Shown: piece after piece, positions 1 to 6,514 of the stretch | Layout of the letters: the number at the start of each line of letters is the position of its first letter | Position numbering within the stretch: the stretch's first letter is position 1 | Assembly (NCBI GenBank): GCA_910579605.1 | Contig: CAJTUG010000062.1 | Span: 350 to 7,794 of the forward strand | From: an uncultured Muribaculaceae bacterium | Lineage (GTDB): Bacteria > Bacteroidota > Bacteroidia > Bacteroidales > Muribaculaceae | Reading direction: 5' to 3' | DNA length: 7,445 bases | Notes under the pieces: generated by a model | Database searches by the model: none | What the model was told of the DNA's origin: nothing | What the model saw: only the letters and a program-made list of their open reading frames with translations | Program-made: the position numbers and the translations under genes

Positions 1-617
1 TCGGAAAGGTCTATTTCAGTGTTTATAATGTCGAAGAGAACAGAATTCATCAAGTCTATGTCGGCATTCCCCGAATAACGTATCAAAACGTCTTTGAGAC
101 GGCACAACTTAGAGGCGACAGCATCATGATGTTGGGCAAATATGTCTATGGAATAGCCTTCTGTATCTTCTCCGGATAACATTTTGGAAATGTAAGGAAA
201 AAGCGTAAGGTCCTCATAATTCATATGGCAGCGAACCTCGTTCACATAATCGTCAAAAAATTGCAATATTTGCAGGGTCAACTCCGGTGAAATAGTATAA
301 TCAAGTGCATGGATGAGCTTTCTCCTTATTGATGGGAGGCAAAACTCAAGGAAATATGTATGAGCACGCTTGAGGTAATTTGTCAGCGAGGACAGGTCTA
401 TTTCGCTTGTGTCTGCACATTTGCCACTTATTAGATTTGCAACTGCTAAGAAAGTTTGCGGGTGGATATCTATTTCGCTCAAGTCTTTGATATGGGTGGA
501 AACTCGGTTAGACGGTATTCCAAAGCGGCTCAACGCCATCAATAGACGAGGGTTGTCTTGCACTAATTCTCGCAGATGCTGGTGCATTTTATATGGTTCA
601 TTGCTCTGGGTATTCAT
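1..617 (-). CDS. Hemerythrin (HHE) domain protein, C-terminus cut by window edge
   Basis: The reading frame is open from an ATG at 617 to the window edge (205 full codons, no stop), so the C-terminus is missing. The N-terminal part (residues about 15-65) carries an N-P-R-L-L-M-A-L-S-R-F-G-I stretch, like the leading domain of Bacteroidetes hemerythrin/RIC-like proteins. It has no cysteine pair of the ScdA N-domain kind. From about residue 80 it is helical with spaced candidate iron ligands: H86, E127, H131 (H-M-N-Y-E), E135 and H163/H164. The last expected His/Glu pair would lie beyond the edge. Family knowledge: such proteins hold a non-heme di-iron centre and act in O2/NO sensing or repair of iron centres in the cytoplasm. 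The actual role here is unknown. The start overlaps the upstream gene by 20 nt with no visible Shine-Dalgarno, suggesting translational coupling. A second in-frame ATG lies 10 codons further in. Confidence 0.75.
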   Translation of the reverse strand, partial: MNTQSNEPYKMHQHLRELVQDNPRLLMALSRFGIPSNRVSTHIKDLSEIDIHPQTFLAVANLISGKCADTSEIDLSSLTNYLKRAHTYFLEFCLPSIRRKLIHALDYTISPELTLQILQFFDDYVNEVRCHMNYEDLTLFPYISKMLSGEDTEGYSIDIFAQHHDAVASKLCRLKDVLIRYSGNADIDLMNSVLFDIINTEIDLS

Positions 618-891
618 GATTTGTGCTTGGTATTTTTTCGTTGAGAAGCGAACGCCTTTTATGTGTAACTTTATTTCTGTTGGACTTTTTCTGTGGCTTC
701 TTCAGCGGCTTTTCTGTAGCAAGGGTGTCGGTGCTTATTATTAAGCTGTCTGTTTGTTCTGCTAAAATCTCTTTATTTGTCTCCTGTTCTATATCACTAC
801 TGGACCTGCACGTCCTCAAGAGAACTAATAGTATAATCACCAAAGATAAGATTATGCTACATATAGCAAGGGAAAGCGGAGGTCTGCGCAT
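598..891 (-). CDS. Small single-span membrane protein of unknown function (97 aa)
   Basis: I do not recognise this protein by name. It opens with M-R-R-P-P, followed by one strongly hydrophobic segment (about residues 7-25, rich in I/L/V). A polar, acidic linker follows (about 30-60), then a very basic stretch (about 61-80, K-P-L-K-K-P-Q-K-K...K-R-R), and the C-terminal tail contains S-L-L-N-E-K-I-P. Small Bacteroidetes membrane proteins often have this layout of one anchor plus a Lys-rich tail ending in an R-x-x-L-D-E-like motif, but that resemblance is from memory and weak. Cys28 follows the hydrophobic segment, but the preceding L-R-T is not a lipobox, so lipoprotein processing is unlikely. 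The gene starts 4 nt after the transporter stop and overlaps the hemerythrin gene by 20 nt. This placement supports it being a real gene cotranscribed with both, although it could be an accessory subunit or unrelated. Confidence 0.6.
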   Translation of the reverse strand: MRRPPLSLAICSIILSLVIILLVLLRTCRSSSDIEQETNKEILAEQTDSLIISTDTLATEKPLKKPQKKSNRNKVTHKRRSLLNEKIPSTNHEYPEQ

Positions 892-895
892 TGGT

Positions 896-2263
896 TTAGA
901 AATAATTGCTTACGAAAATTATAATAATTATGGCAGGTGCTACATAGCGTATCACAAAAATAGAAAGTGGAGCTGTTGGAGATTGTAGCGAGCCATGATT
1001 TGTTAGCTGTTCTTTTAGAAGGCCTTTGGGCGCGAACCAACCCATGAAAATACAGAGAGCCAGAGCAACCAATGGCAAAAGGATATCTGTAGTGAAAGAA
1101 TCAAGCAAGTTGAAAACTGTCAAACCTAAAATTTTAAATTCTTCCAACGAACTGAACGACAGCGAACAAAGGCTGCTTAAAACGAATAATGGGCACATAA
1201 CTATTAAGACAGAAGCTTTACGCGATAATTTGAATCTGTCTTGAAGCATTGCTATAGGTACCTCGCATATTGAAACGGTACTCGTGAGCGCGGCAACTAA
1301 AAGCAAGAGAAAAAAGAGAGATGACCATAGCTGTGCAAATGGCAGCTGTGCAAACACCTCAGGTAATGTGACGAATACTAATGTTGCTCCTTCAAGAGGC
1401 TGGTTGTCTAATCCGAAACTCTTTACAGCCGGAAAAATAATCATTCCCATCATCACGGCAACCAACATGCTCAACAACGCCACAATGACAGACGTGCGCG
1501 TCAGCTTGGTATTTGCAGGGTAGTAAGATGAATAAGTTATGAGGATACCCATGCCGATACTTAGGCTGAATAATGCCTGCCCCAATGCGTTAATAACAAC
1601 CTTAGGGGTTATTTTTGAAAAATCTGGTGATAAAAAGAATTTCACGCCTTCTCCTGCGTCGGGTAGTGAAAGGGAAACTATAACCATGGCCGCAAGAATC
1701 ACGAACAGCAGAGGCATCATTACATTTGATAACCGTTCAATTCCTTTTTGCACACCTCCGAGAAGTACAATGATATTTACAGCAATGATTAAAGCCGTAA
1801 ATACGAGTGGTTTCAAAGGGGTACAGACATAATCGTTCATTTTTGCTGCAAATTGTCCTTGTAACGCTTCTGGAGGAATGGTACCTACGCCTTGATACAG
1901 ACTTCCGAAGATGGTTTCCCAAAAATATTCCAATGTCCAGCCGGCCACTACCATGTAATAGCATGCTATGAGATAAGGCGTGAGTACAGCCACAGCGCCT
2001 ACGAGCCACCACGATGTGCCGGGCGCAAGTTTTTTGAAAACGCCAACAGCATCGGCGCGGCCACCGCGTCCAAGCGAAAATTCTGCAAGCATTACAGGAA
2101 CACCGAGAGCCATGACGCAAACCATATAAAGAAGAAGGAATGCAGCGCCTCCATTGGCTTGTGTCTCGGCCGGGAAACGCCAAACATTACCCAAGCCAAT
2201 CGCAGAACCGACGGTTGCGGCAATGAGTCCTATTTTTGAAGCAAATTCTGTTTTTTTAGACAT
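896..2263 (-). CDS. Sodium-dependent transporter, SNF (neurotransmitter:sodium symporter) family
   Basis: The 455-residue inner-membrane protein has a LeuT-type fold with about 11-12 hydrophobic segments, close to the length of 11-span bacterial members such as MhsT. TM1 carries the family hallmark G-S-A-I-G-L-G-N-V-W-R-F-P (residues 19-31), whose Gly19, Ala21 and Asn26 align with LeuT sodium ligands. TM6 has the G-Q-A-L-F-S-L-S-I-G-M-G signature (about 228-239). TM8 has A-A-L-T-S (324-328), matching the LeuT Na2-site Ala/Thr/Ser. It should take up a small amino acid or related amine by Na+ symport; the substrate cannot be read from sequence. I chose the start at 2263 (M-S-K-K-T-E-F...) because family members begin about 8-12 residues before TM1. 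An in-frame ATG at 2305 would add 14 residues of Lys/Arg/Asn-rich sequence. It is the first gene of the leftward operon. Confidence 0.93.
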   Translation of the reverse strand: MSKKTEFASKIGLIAATVGSAIGLGNVWRFPAETQANGGAAFLLLYMVCVMALGVPVMLAEFSLGRGGRADAVGVFKKLAPGTSWWLVGAVAVLTPYLIACYYMVVAGWTLEYFWETIFGSLYQGVGTIPPEALQGQFAAKMNDYVCTPLKPLVFTALIIAVNIIVLLGGVQKGIERLSNVMMPLLFVILAAMVIVSLSLPDAGEGVKFFLSPDFSKITPKVVINALGQALFSLSIGMGILITYSSYYPANTKLTRTSVIVALLSMLVAVMMGMIIFPAVKSFGLDNQPLEGATLVFVTLPEVFAQLPFAQLWSSLFFLLLLVAALTSTVSICEVPIAMLQDRFKLSRKASVLIVMCPLFVLSSLCSLSFSSLEEFKILGLTVFNLLDSFTTDILLPLVALALCIFMGWFAPKGLLKEQLTNHGSLQSPTAPLSIFVIRYVAPAIIIIIFVSNYF

Positions 2264-2340
2264 ATGTACCACATTGTTTTTGATCAAATTTCTTCGTTTC
2301 GCCAAATTTGTTCCAGGTACGGGGATTACAAGTAAAATAG

Positions 2341-2363
2341 ATTTCAGCTGCCTTTGCTGAAAT
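2341..2363 (-). other. Hairpin in the long leader of the transporter operon
   Basis: A perfect 8-bp inverted repeat (ATTTCAGC at 2341-2348, GCTGAAAT at 2356-2363) encloses a 7-nt loop. If the promoter at 2451-2480 is used, the hairpin sits in the minus-strand leader, about 80 nt after the transcript start and about 80 nt before the ATG. On the plus strand it is followed by a five-T run, so it could instead look like a weak terminator, but no plus-strand gene precedes it. It is AT-rich, so its stability is modest. Function is unproven; I do not recognise a known riboswitch class. Confidence 0.4.
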
Positions 2364-2450
2364 TTTTCTCATGCTGCAGGCTATTTTAATGCAAAAAGCT
2401 TGTAAAACCCATTACTTGTTGACAGATGTGGCTGTTTCGGAAATTCAATG

Positions 2451-2480
2451 CAAAGTTACGGTCTTTTGTCTGAATACAAA
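2451..2480 (-). promoter_or_regulatory. Bacteroidetes-type promoter for the transporter operon
   Basis: Read on the minus strand, TTTG (2480-2477) is followed after 18 bp by TAACTTTG (2458-2451). The -7 box is an exact TAnnTTTG match, and the spacing is one base short of the usual 19-21. No other exact -7 match lies between it and the transporter start, so the leader would be about 180 nt. It lies back to back with the plus-strand -7 box at 2502-2509. Confidence 0.6.
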
Positions 2481-2501
2481 ACTTTTTAATGGAAAAATGC
2501 G

Positions 2502-2509
2502 TAAATTTG
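2502..2509 (+). promoter_or_regulatory. -7 box for the MATE transporter gene
   Basis: TAAATTTG is an exact TAnnTTTG match. The -33 region at the expected distance (about 2477-2483) is CAAAA-rich rather than TTTG, so the upstream element is poor. Transcription would start near 2514. That rules out the far-upstream in-frame ATG at 2371 and leaves ATG 2518 (almost leaderless) or ATG 2554 (about 40-nt leader) as the translation start. Confidence 0.5.
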
Positions 2510-2517
2510 CACCCGAA

Positions 2518-3957
2518 ATGGCAAGCATAACCCAAATACAAGACGGCGAGCATATGACGCTACGCGACCAGTTGGCGCTGACTGCAAAATTGTCGGTGCC
2601 GGCAATAATAGCTCAATTGTCCACAATCCTTATGCAATATATAGATGCATCTATGGTAGGCCGCTTGGGGGCAAATGCTTCTGCATCAGTGGGTCTCATG
2701 AACAGCAGCTTGTGGCTGTTCTGGGGAATCTGTTCCATGCTGACTATGGGGTTTTCTGTTCAGGTTGCCCATCGCCTTGGAGCCAAAGAAAGTGCAGGTG
2801 CTCGCGATGTCCTCAGGCAAGGCATTACAGCATGTGTTTTTGCCGGTGTTGTAATTGCATCAATAGGCCTTGCAATTTCCAATTTTTTGCCTGCTTGGCT
2901 TGGCGGTGACGCGGCTATCTGTCCGGGTGCATCTACTTATTTTGCTACTTTTATTTCCGCTTTGCCTATACTGATTCTCAATTATTTGGCTGGAGGAATG
3001 TTAAGGTGTGCCGGCAACATGAAGATACCTGGATTGTTCAATGTAGGCATGTGTCTTCTTGATGTCGTGTTCAATTTCTTCCTCATTTTCCCCTCGCGAG
3101 AAATTAGTTTTCTCGGTATGGACATATGGGCGCCCGGTGCAGACTTGGGTATTTTCGGTGCAGCCTTAGGCACTGTTGCAGCCGAAATTGTCTGCGCATC
3201 TGCCATGATGTATTATCTTCTTGTTGTACAAAAAGATTTACGGCTCAAAGGACAGCCTGCTGGCAGTTTTGTCCCTACGGTTTCTGTGCTTCAAAAGGCC
3301 GCGAAAATTGCCCTGCCAATGACTGCAGAGCATGCTATTTTTTGTGGAGCACAGATAACCATTACTCTTATTGTAGCTCCATTAGGAGTTGTTGCAATTG
3401 CGGCTAACGCGTTTGCCGTGACGGCCGAGAGCCTTTGCTACATGCCGGGATTTGGTATCGGCGAAGCTGCAACCACCCTTTGCGGACAGAGCTACGGGGC
3501 TTCTCGGTTTGATTTGGTCAAAAGGTTTTGTTATCTCACCACGGGCTTAGGTATCGCAATCATGACATTTATGGGCATTGTGATGTATATCGCTGCCCCA
3601 TGGATGATGGGGATAATGTCGCCAGTTTCTGCTATCGTCGAGGAGGGTACTGCGGTTTTGCGTATTGAGGCTTGGGCAGAGCCGATGTATGCGGCTTCAA
3701 TTGTAGCCTATGGCGCATTTGTAGGAGTGGGCGACACACTCATTCCTGCCATCATGAATTTTGGGAGTATATGGTTGGTTCGCATTCCATTGGCGGCATT
3801 AATGGCTCCTACCATGGGGATTAGGGGAGTTTGGATAGCCATGGCTGTGGAACTCACCTTCAGAGGAGTCATTTTCCTTTGGCGTATGTTTGGGGGTAAA
3901 TGGCTTAAAACCGGACGAAAACCTGAGCCCGACCAGCCTCTTGAATTTGAAATATGA
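2518..3957 (+). CDS. MATE family efflux transporter
   Basis: This inner-membrane antiporter has about 12 hydrophobic segments in two similar halves, and at 467-479 residues it is typical of the MATE family. MATE proteins expel drugs, dyes or metabolites in exchange for H+ or Na+; the substrate here is unknown. The N-half shows an Asp in TM1 (D43) before M-V-G-R-L-G-A (46-52), and R-C-A-G-N-M-K-I-P-G (163-172). The C-half shows G-Q-S-Y-G-A (323-328) and Y-G-A-F-V-G-V-G-D-T-L-I-P (398-410), which mirrors the N-half G-N-x-K-I-P element. The frame is open back to 2371, but a -7 promoter box lies inside that extension, so I use ATG 2518. ATG 2554 (M-T-L-R-D-Q) is an equally serious candidate: it follows GGCGAG at a short distance and would give a normal leader. 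The region 2521-2553 is less AT-rich than the pgm leader, which favours it being coding. The gene is divergent from the SNF transporter. Confidence 0.92.
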   Translation: MASITQIQDGEHMTLRDQLALTAKLSVPAIIAQLSTILMQYIDASMVGRLGANASASVGLMNSSLWLFWGICSMLTMGFSVQVAHRLGAKESAGARDVLRQGITACVFAGVVIASIGLAISNFLPAWLGGDAAICPGASTYFATFISALPILILNYLAGGMLRCAGNMKIPGLFNVGMCLLDVVFNFFLIFPSREISFLGMDIWAPGADLGIFGAALGTVAAEIVCASAMMYYLLVVQKDLRLKGQPAGSFVPTVSVLQKAAKIALPMTAEHAIFCGAQITITLIVAPLGVVAIAANAFAVTAESLCYMPGFGIGEAATTLCGQSYGASRFDLVKRFCYLTTGLGIAIMTFMGIVMYIAAPWMMGIMSPVSAIVEEGTAVLRIEAWAEPMYAASIVAYGAFVGVGDTLIPAIMNFGSIWLVRIPLAALMAPTMGIRGVWIAMAVELTFRGVIFLWRMFGGKWLKTGRKPEPDQPLEFEI

Positions 3958-3965
3958 TTCCGAAA

Positions 3966-3994
3966 TTTTGGTCTCATGAGGCTAAAACCTTTTT
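3966..3994 (+). terminator. Probable weak intrinsic terminator after the MATE gene
   Basis: A 9-bp stem (3966-3974 with 3979-3987, including two G-U pairs) around a CATG loop is followed two bases later by a run of five T (3990-3994). It sits 9 bp after the MATE stop and just upstream of the next promoter. The stem is weak, so termination may be partial. Confidence 0.4.
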
Positions 3995-4003
3995 GTATAT
4001 AAA

Positions 4004-4035
4004 TTTGTATATCTCAATGCAAAGTTTTATCTTTG
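4004..4035 (+). promoter_or_regulatory. Consensus Bacteroidetes promoter for the phosphohexomutase gene
   Basis: TTTG at 4004-4007, a 20-bp spacer, and TATCTTTG at 4028-4035 match TTTG-N19-21-TAnnTTTG exactly. Transcription would start near 4040, leaving a leader of just under 40 nt that is AT-rich and has no Shine-Dalgarno before ATG 4079. Confidence 0.8.
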
Positions 4036-4078
4036 CGTATTGAAAGAAACTGAATAAATTAACATAACTAACCCTAAA

Positions 4079-5827
4079 ATGGAAAATACAGAATTACTAC
4101 GTCAGGTAACCGAGCGCGCACAAGCATGGCTCAGCGACAGCTACGATGCCGAAACTCGCGCCGAAGTTAAGCGTATGCTTGAGGCCGACGATAAAACTGA
4201 ACTTATTGAATCATTCTATCGCGATCTTGAATTCGGCACAGGTGGCCTTCGTGGCATTATGGGAGCCGGTACAAACCGCATGAATATATATACCGTGGGA
4301 GCGGCAACCCAAGGCCTTGCAAATTATCTCCACGAAGCTTTTGCAGATTTGCCTCAAATTAGCGTTGTCGTTGGACACGATGTACGCAATAATTCTCGTA
4401 AATTTGCCGAAATCGTGGCTGATATTTTCTCGGCAAACGGTATCAAAGTATACCTTTTTGAAAATTTCCGCCCCACTCCCGAGCTTTCATTTGCTATACG
4501 TCAACTCGGTTGCCAGAGCGGTGTAAATATCACAGCTTCCCACAACCCTAAAGAATACAATGGCTATAAAGCTTATTGGGCCGATGGCGCTCAGATCATT
4601 GCTCCCCACGATGTAAACATCATCGAGAATGTAGGAAAAATAAAAGACGTTTCCGAAATCAAGATGAAAGGCAATCCCGATCTGATCGAGATTATCGGTG
4701 AGGACATGGACCGCAAATTTTTGGATGCAATCAAAACATTGTCGCTTGATCCTGAAGTTATCAAACGCAATTCAGATCTCAAGATTGTATATACCCCTAT
4801 ACATGGCACCGGCGTAAAACTCATCCCCGATTCACTCCGCAAATGGGGATTTACTAATATTATCCATGTTCCTGAGCAAGATATTCCTTCCGGAGATTTC
4901 CCCACAGTGGATTCTCCCAACCCGGAAAATCCGTCGGCAATGGCCATGGCAATTGCTAAAGCAAAAGAAGTGGGCGCAGACCTTGTAGTTGCTTCAGATC
5001 CCGACGCCGACCGTATAGGATGCGTCATTCGTGATAACAACGGCGAATACCAGCTTATAAACGGCAACCAGATTGTGATGATTCTTCTTAACTACATTAT
5101 GCTCCGCAACCGCGAGCTTGGTCTTTTGAAAGGCAACGAATATGTAGTTAAGACCATCGTTACTACAGAAACTATCAAGGCAATCGCAGAGAACCAAAAC
5201 ATCAAGATGTATGATTGCTATACCGGTTTCAAATGGATTGCGGCAGTGATACGCGATCTTGAGGGAACATCACGCTATATTGGTGGCGGCGAAGAATCAT
5301 ATGGCTTCCTTGCCGAAGATTTTTGCCGCGACAAAGACTCTGTATCCGCTATATCTCTCATGGCAGAAATTTGCGCATGGGCAAAAGATAGGGGTATGGA
5401 TTTCAACCAAATGCTAATGGAGATCTATTTGAAGAACGGCTATAGCCATGAAGAAGGAGTATCTGTTGTGCGTACAGGTAAATCCGGTGCTGAAGAAATT
5501 CAGCAAATGATGAAAGATTTCCGCCAAAATCCGCCCAAGACTCTTGCCGGCAGCCCTGTGACTCTTATTAAAGACTATGCTGATCTCAACTGCCGCAACC
5601 TTGCAACCGGTGAAACCACAAAAATGGATTTCCCTGCAACATCCAATGTTCTCCAGTTCTTTACCGAAGATGGCTCGAAAGTTTCTGTCCGTCCATCGGG
5701 TACAGAACCTAAGATTAAATTTTACATGGAAGTTCACGACAAGATGGCAAATGAAGCCGACTATGCACGTTGCAACGCCGATGCTGCAAAGAAAATTGCA
5801 GCTCTTAAAAAAGACCTTGGTATCTAA
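4079..5827 (+). CDS. Phosphoglucomutase/phosphomannomutase (alpha-D-phosphohexomutase, PgcA/PGM2-type)
   Basis: This cytoplasmic enzyme interconverts hexose 1- and 6-phosphates (glucose, perhaps mannose or a pentose), linking glycolysis to nucleotide-sugar and polysaccharide synthesis. All four signature elements are intact. The phosphoserine loop is T-A-S-H-N-P with catalytic S154. The Mg2+ loop is D-P-D-A-D-R (307-312). The sugar-binding loop is G-G-E-E-S-Y-G (403-409). The phosphate-binding loop is R-P-S-G-T-E-P-K (538-545). The N-terminal F-G-T-G-G-L-R-G (52-59) and G-A-G-T-N-R-M-N, together with the 582-residue length, place it in the long PgcA/PGM2-like branch rather than the roughly 450-residue AlgC/GlmM branch. 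Substrate preference cannot be settled from sequence, because this branch includes phosphopentomutases. It has its own promoter upstream and a strong terminator downstream, so it is likely monocistronic and constitutively expressed (inference). Confidence 0.95.
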   Translation: MENTELLRQVTERAQAWLSDSYDAETRAEVKRMLEADDKTELIESFYRDLEFGTGGLRGIMGAGTNRMNIYTVGAATQGLANYLHEAFADLPQISVVVGHDVRNNSRKFAEIVADIFSANGIKVYLFENFRPTPELSFAIRQLGCQSGVNITASHNPKEYNGYKAYWADGAQIIAPHDVNIIENVGKIKDVSEIKMKGNPDLIEIIGEDMDRKFLDAIKTLSLDPEVIKRNSDLKIVYTPIHGTGVKLIPDSLRKWGFTNIIHVPEQDIPSGDFPTVDSPNPENPSAMAMAIAKAKEVGADLVVASDPDADRIGCVIRDNNGEYQLINGNQIVMILLNYIMLRNRELGLLKGNEYVVKTIVTTETIKAIAENQNIKMYDCYTGFKWIAAVIRDLEGTSRYIGGGEESYGFLAEDFCRDKDSVSAISLMAEICAWAKDRGMDFNQMLMEIYLKNGYSHEEGVSVVRTGKSGAEEIQQMMKDFRQNPPKTLAGSPVTLIKDYADLNCRNLATGETTKMDFPATSNVLQFFTEDGSKVSVRPSGTEPKIKFYMEVHDKMANEADYARCNADAAKKIAALKKDLGI

Positions 5828-5844
5828 GGCCTATATCATACACG

Positions 5845-5879
5845 AAAGCCTTCCCGGAAGCTCCGGGAAGGCTTTTTTT
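5845..5879 (+). terminator. Strong intrinsic terminator after the phosphohexomutase gene
   Basis: A perfect 13-bp GC-rich stem (5845-5857 with 5863-5875) encloses the 5-nt loop AAGCT. It runs directly into a T tract (5873-5879, seven T). It starts 17 bp after the stop codon and should end transcription before the queF promoter. Confidence 0.92.
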
Positions 5880-5971
5880 GCTTTTTGCTTTGCATTTATC
5901 ATTGAAAATGCTATTGATATTGGCAATAAAAAAGAGAAATATACTATATTTAGTAAAGTTGAGAGATTTTT

Positions 5972-6003
5972 TTTGCGAGTTAAATAAATTTTTAGTAAGT
6001 TTG
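5972..6003 (+). promoter_or_regulatory. Consensus Bacteroidetes promoter for queF-queC
   Basis: TTTG at 5972-5975, a 20-bp spacer, and TAAGTTTG at 5996-6003 match the consensus exactly and use the same 20-bp spacing as the phosphohexomutase promoter. The expected start near 6008 gives a leader of about 32 nt, too short and unlike in sequence to hold a preQ1 riboswitch. No Shine-Dalgarno is visible before ATG 6041. Confidence 0.8.
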
Positions 6004-6040
6004 CCATAAATATTAGCCAATAAACTTTTATAGCGTAAAT

Positions 6041-6514
6041 ATGCCACGAAAGAAAGACGAAATAGAAGGTATCACGCTTTTAGGCAATACCGGAGTGGAA
6101 TACCCTACAGACTATGCCCCGGACGTGTTGCAGACATTTGTCAACAAACACCCCGACAACGAGTATGTAGTGACTTTCAACTGTCCGGAATTCACCTCCT
6201 TATGTCCTATAACCGGACAACCGGATTTTGCCAAAATCGTAATTTCCTATATTCCTGCCAAAAAGATGGTAGAGAGCAAAAGTTTGAAACTTTATCTCTT
6301 CAGTTTTCGCAACCGTGGAGATTTCCACGAGGATTGTGTAAATATCATTATGAAAGATTTGGTCAAACTCATGGAGCCTAAATATTTGGAGGTGACCGGA
6401 TACTTTACTCCGCGTGGAGGTATTTCAATTATTCCTTTTGCTAATTTTGCCGATTCTAACAGCTTGCTGAAATACGCAAGGCTGAGGCTTTTAAAAACAA
6501 ATATTGAAAATTAA
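6041..6514 (+). CDS. queF: NADPH-dependent preQ0 reductase (7-cyano-7-deazaguanine reductase)
   Basis: This enzyme reduces the nitrile of preQ0 to the aminomethyl group of preQ1 with two NADPH, in the cytoplasm, on the way to queuosine in tRNA. The 157-residue single-domain form is the short, Bacillus-type QueF. Residues known from the B. subtilis enzyme appear at the same numbers: catalytic C55 in T-S-L-C-P-I-T-G-Q-P-D-F, D62, and the H96-E97 pair in G-D-F-H-E-D. The QueF NADPH motif E78-S-K-S-L-K-L-Y-L is also present. It is first in a two-gene unit; its TAA overlaps the queC ATG by one base (TAATG), so the two are very likely translationally coupled. The other steps (folE, queD, queE) and a queuosine-precursor transporter are not in this window. 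No unusual residues were seen. Confidence 0.97.
   Translation: MPRKKDEIEGITLLGNTGVEYPTDYAPDVLQTFVNKHPDNEYVVTFNCPEFTSLCPITGQPDFAKIVISYIPAKKMVESKSLKLYLFSFRNRGDFHEDCVNIIMKDLVKLMEPKYLEVTGYFTPRGGISIIPFANFADSNSLLKYARLRLLKTNIEN

Noticed and set aside
841..870. Minus-strand TATCTTTG with a CTTG 18 bp upstream, a possible internal promoter for the hemerythrin gene
   Set aside because: It falls in the codons of the hydrophobic segment of the small membrane protein (I-L-S-L), where such T-rich strings arise by chance, and its -33 element is imperfect.
598..891. Lipoprotein reading of the small membrane protein (Cys28 after the hydrophobic segment)
   Set aside because: The residues before the cysteine (L-R-T) do not fit a lipobox; a plain membrane anchor is more likely.
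409..988. Plus-strand open frames opposite the small membrane protein and the hemerythrin gene
   Set aside because: They have no recognisable domains, their promoter context is poor, and they lie antisense to frames with clear family features or operon spacing.
4591..5067. 158-codon minus-strand open frame inside the phosphohexomutase gene
   Set aside because: It lies entirely opposite a conserved enzyme core including its Mg2+ loop; its composition reflects the complement of that gene.
6004..6040. Possible preQ1 riboswitch upstream of queF
   Set aside because: The leader is only about 32 nt, AT-rich, and shows neither the preQ1-I stem-loop nor its A-rich tail.
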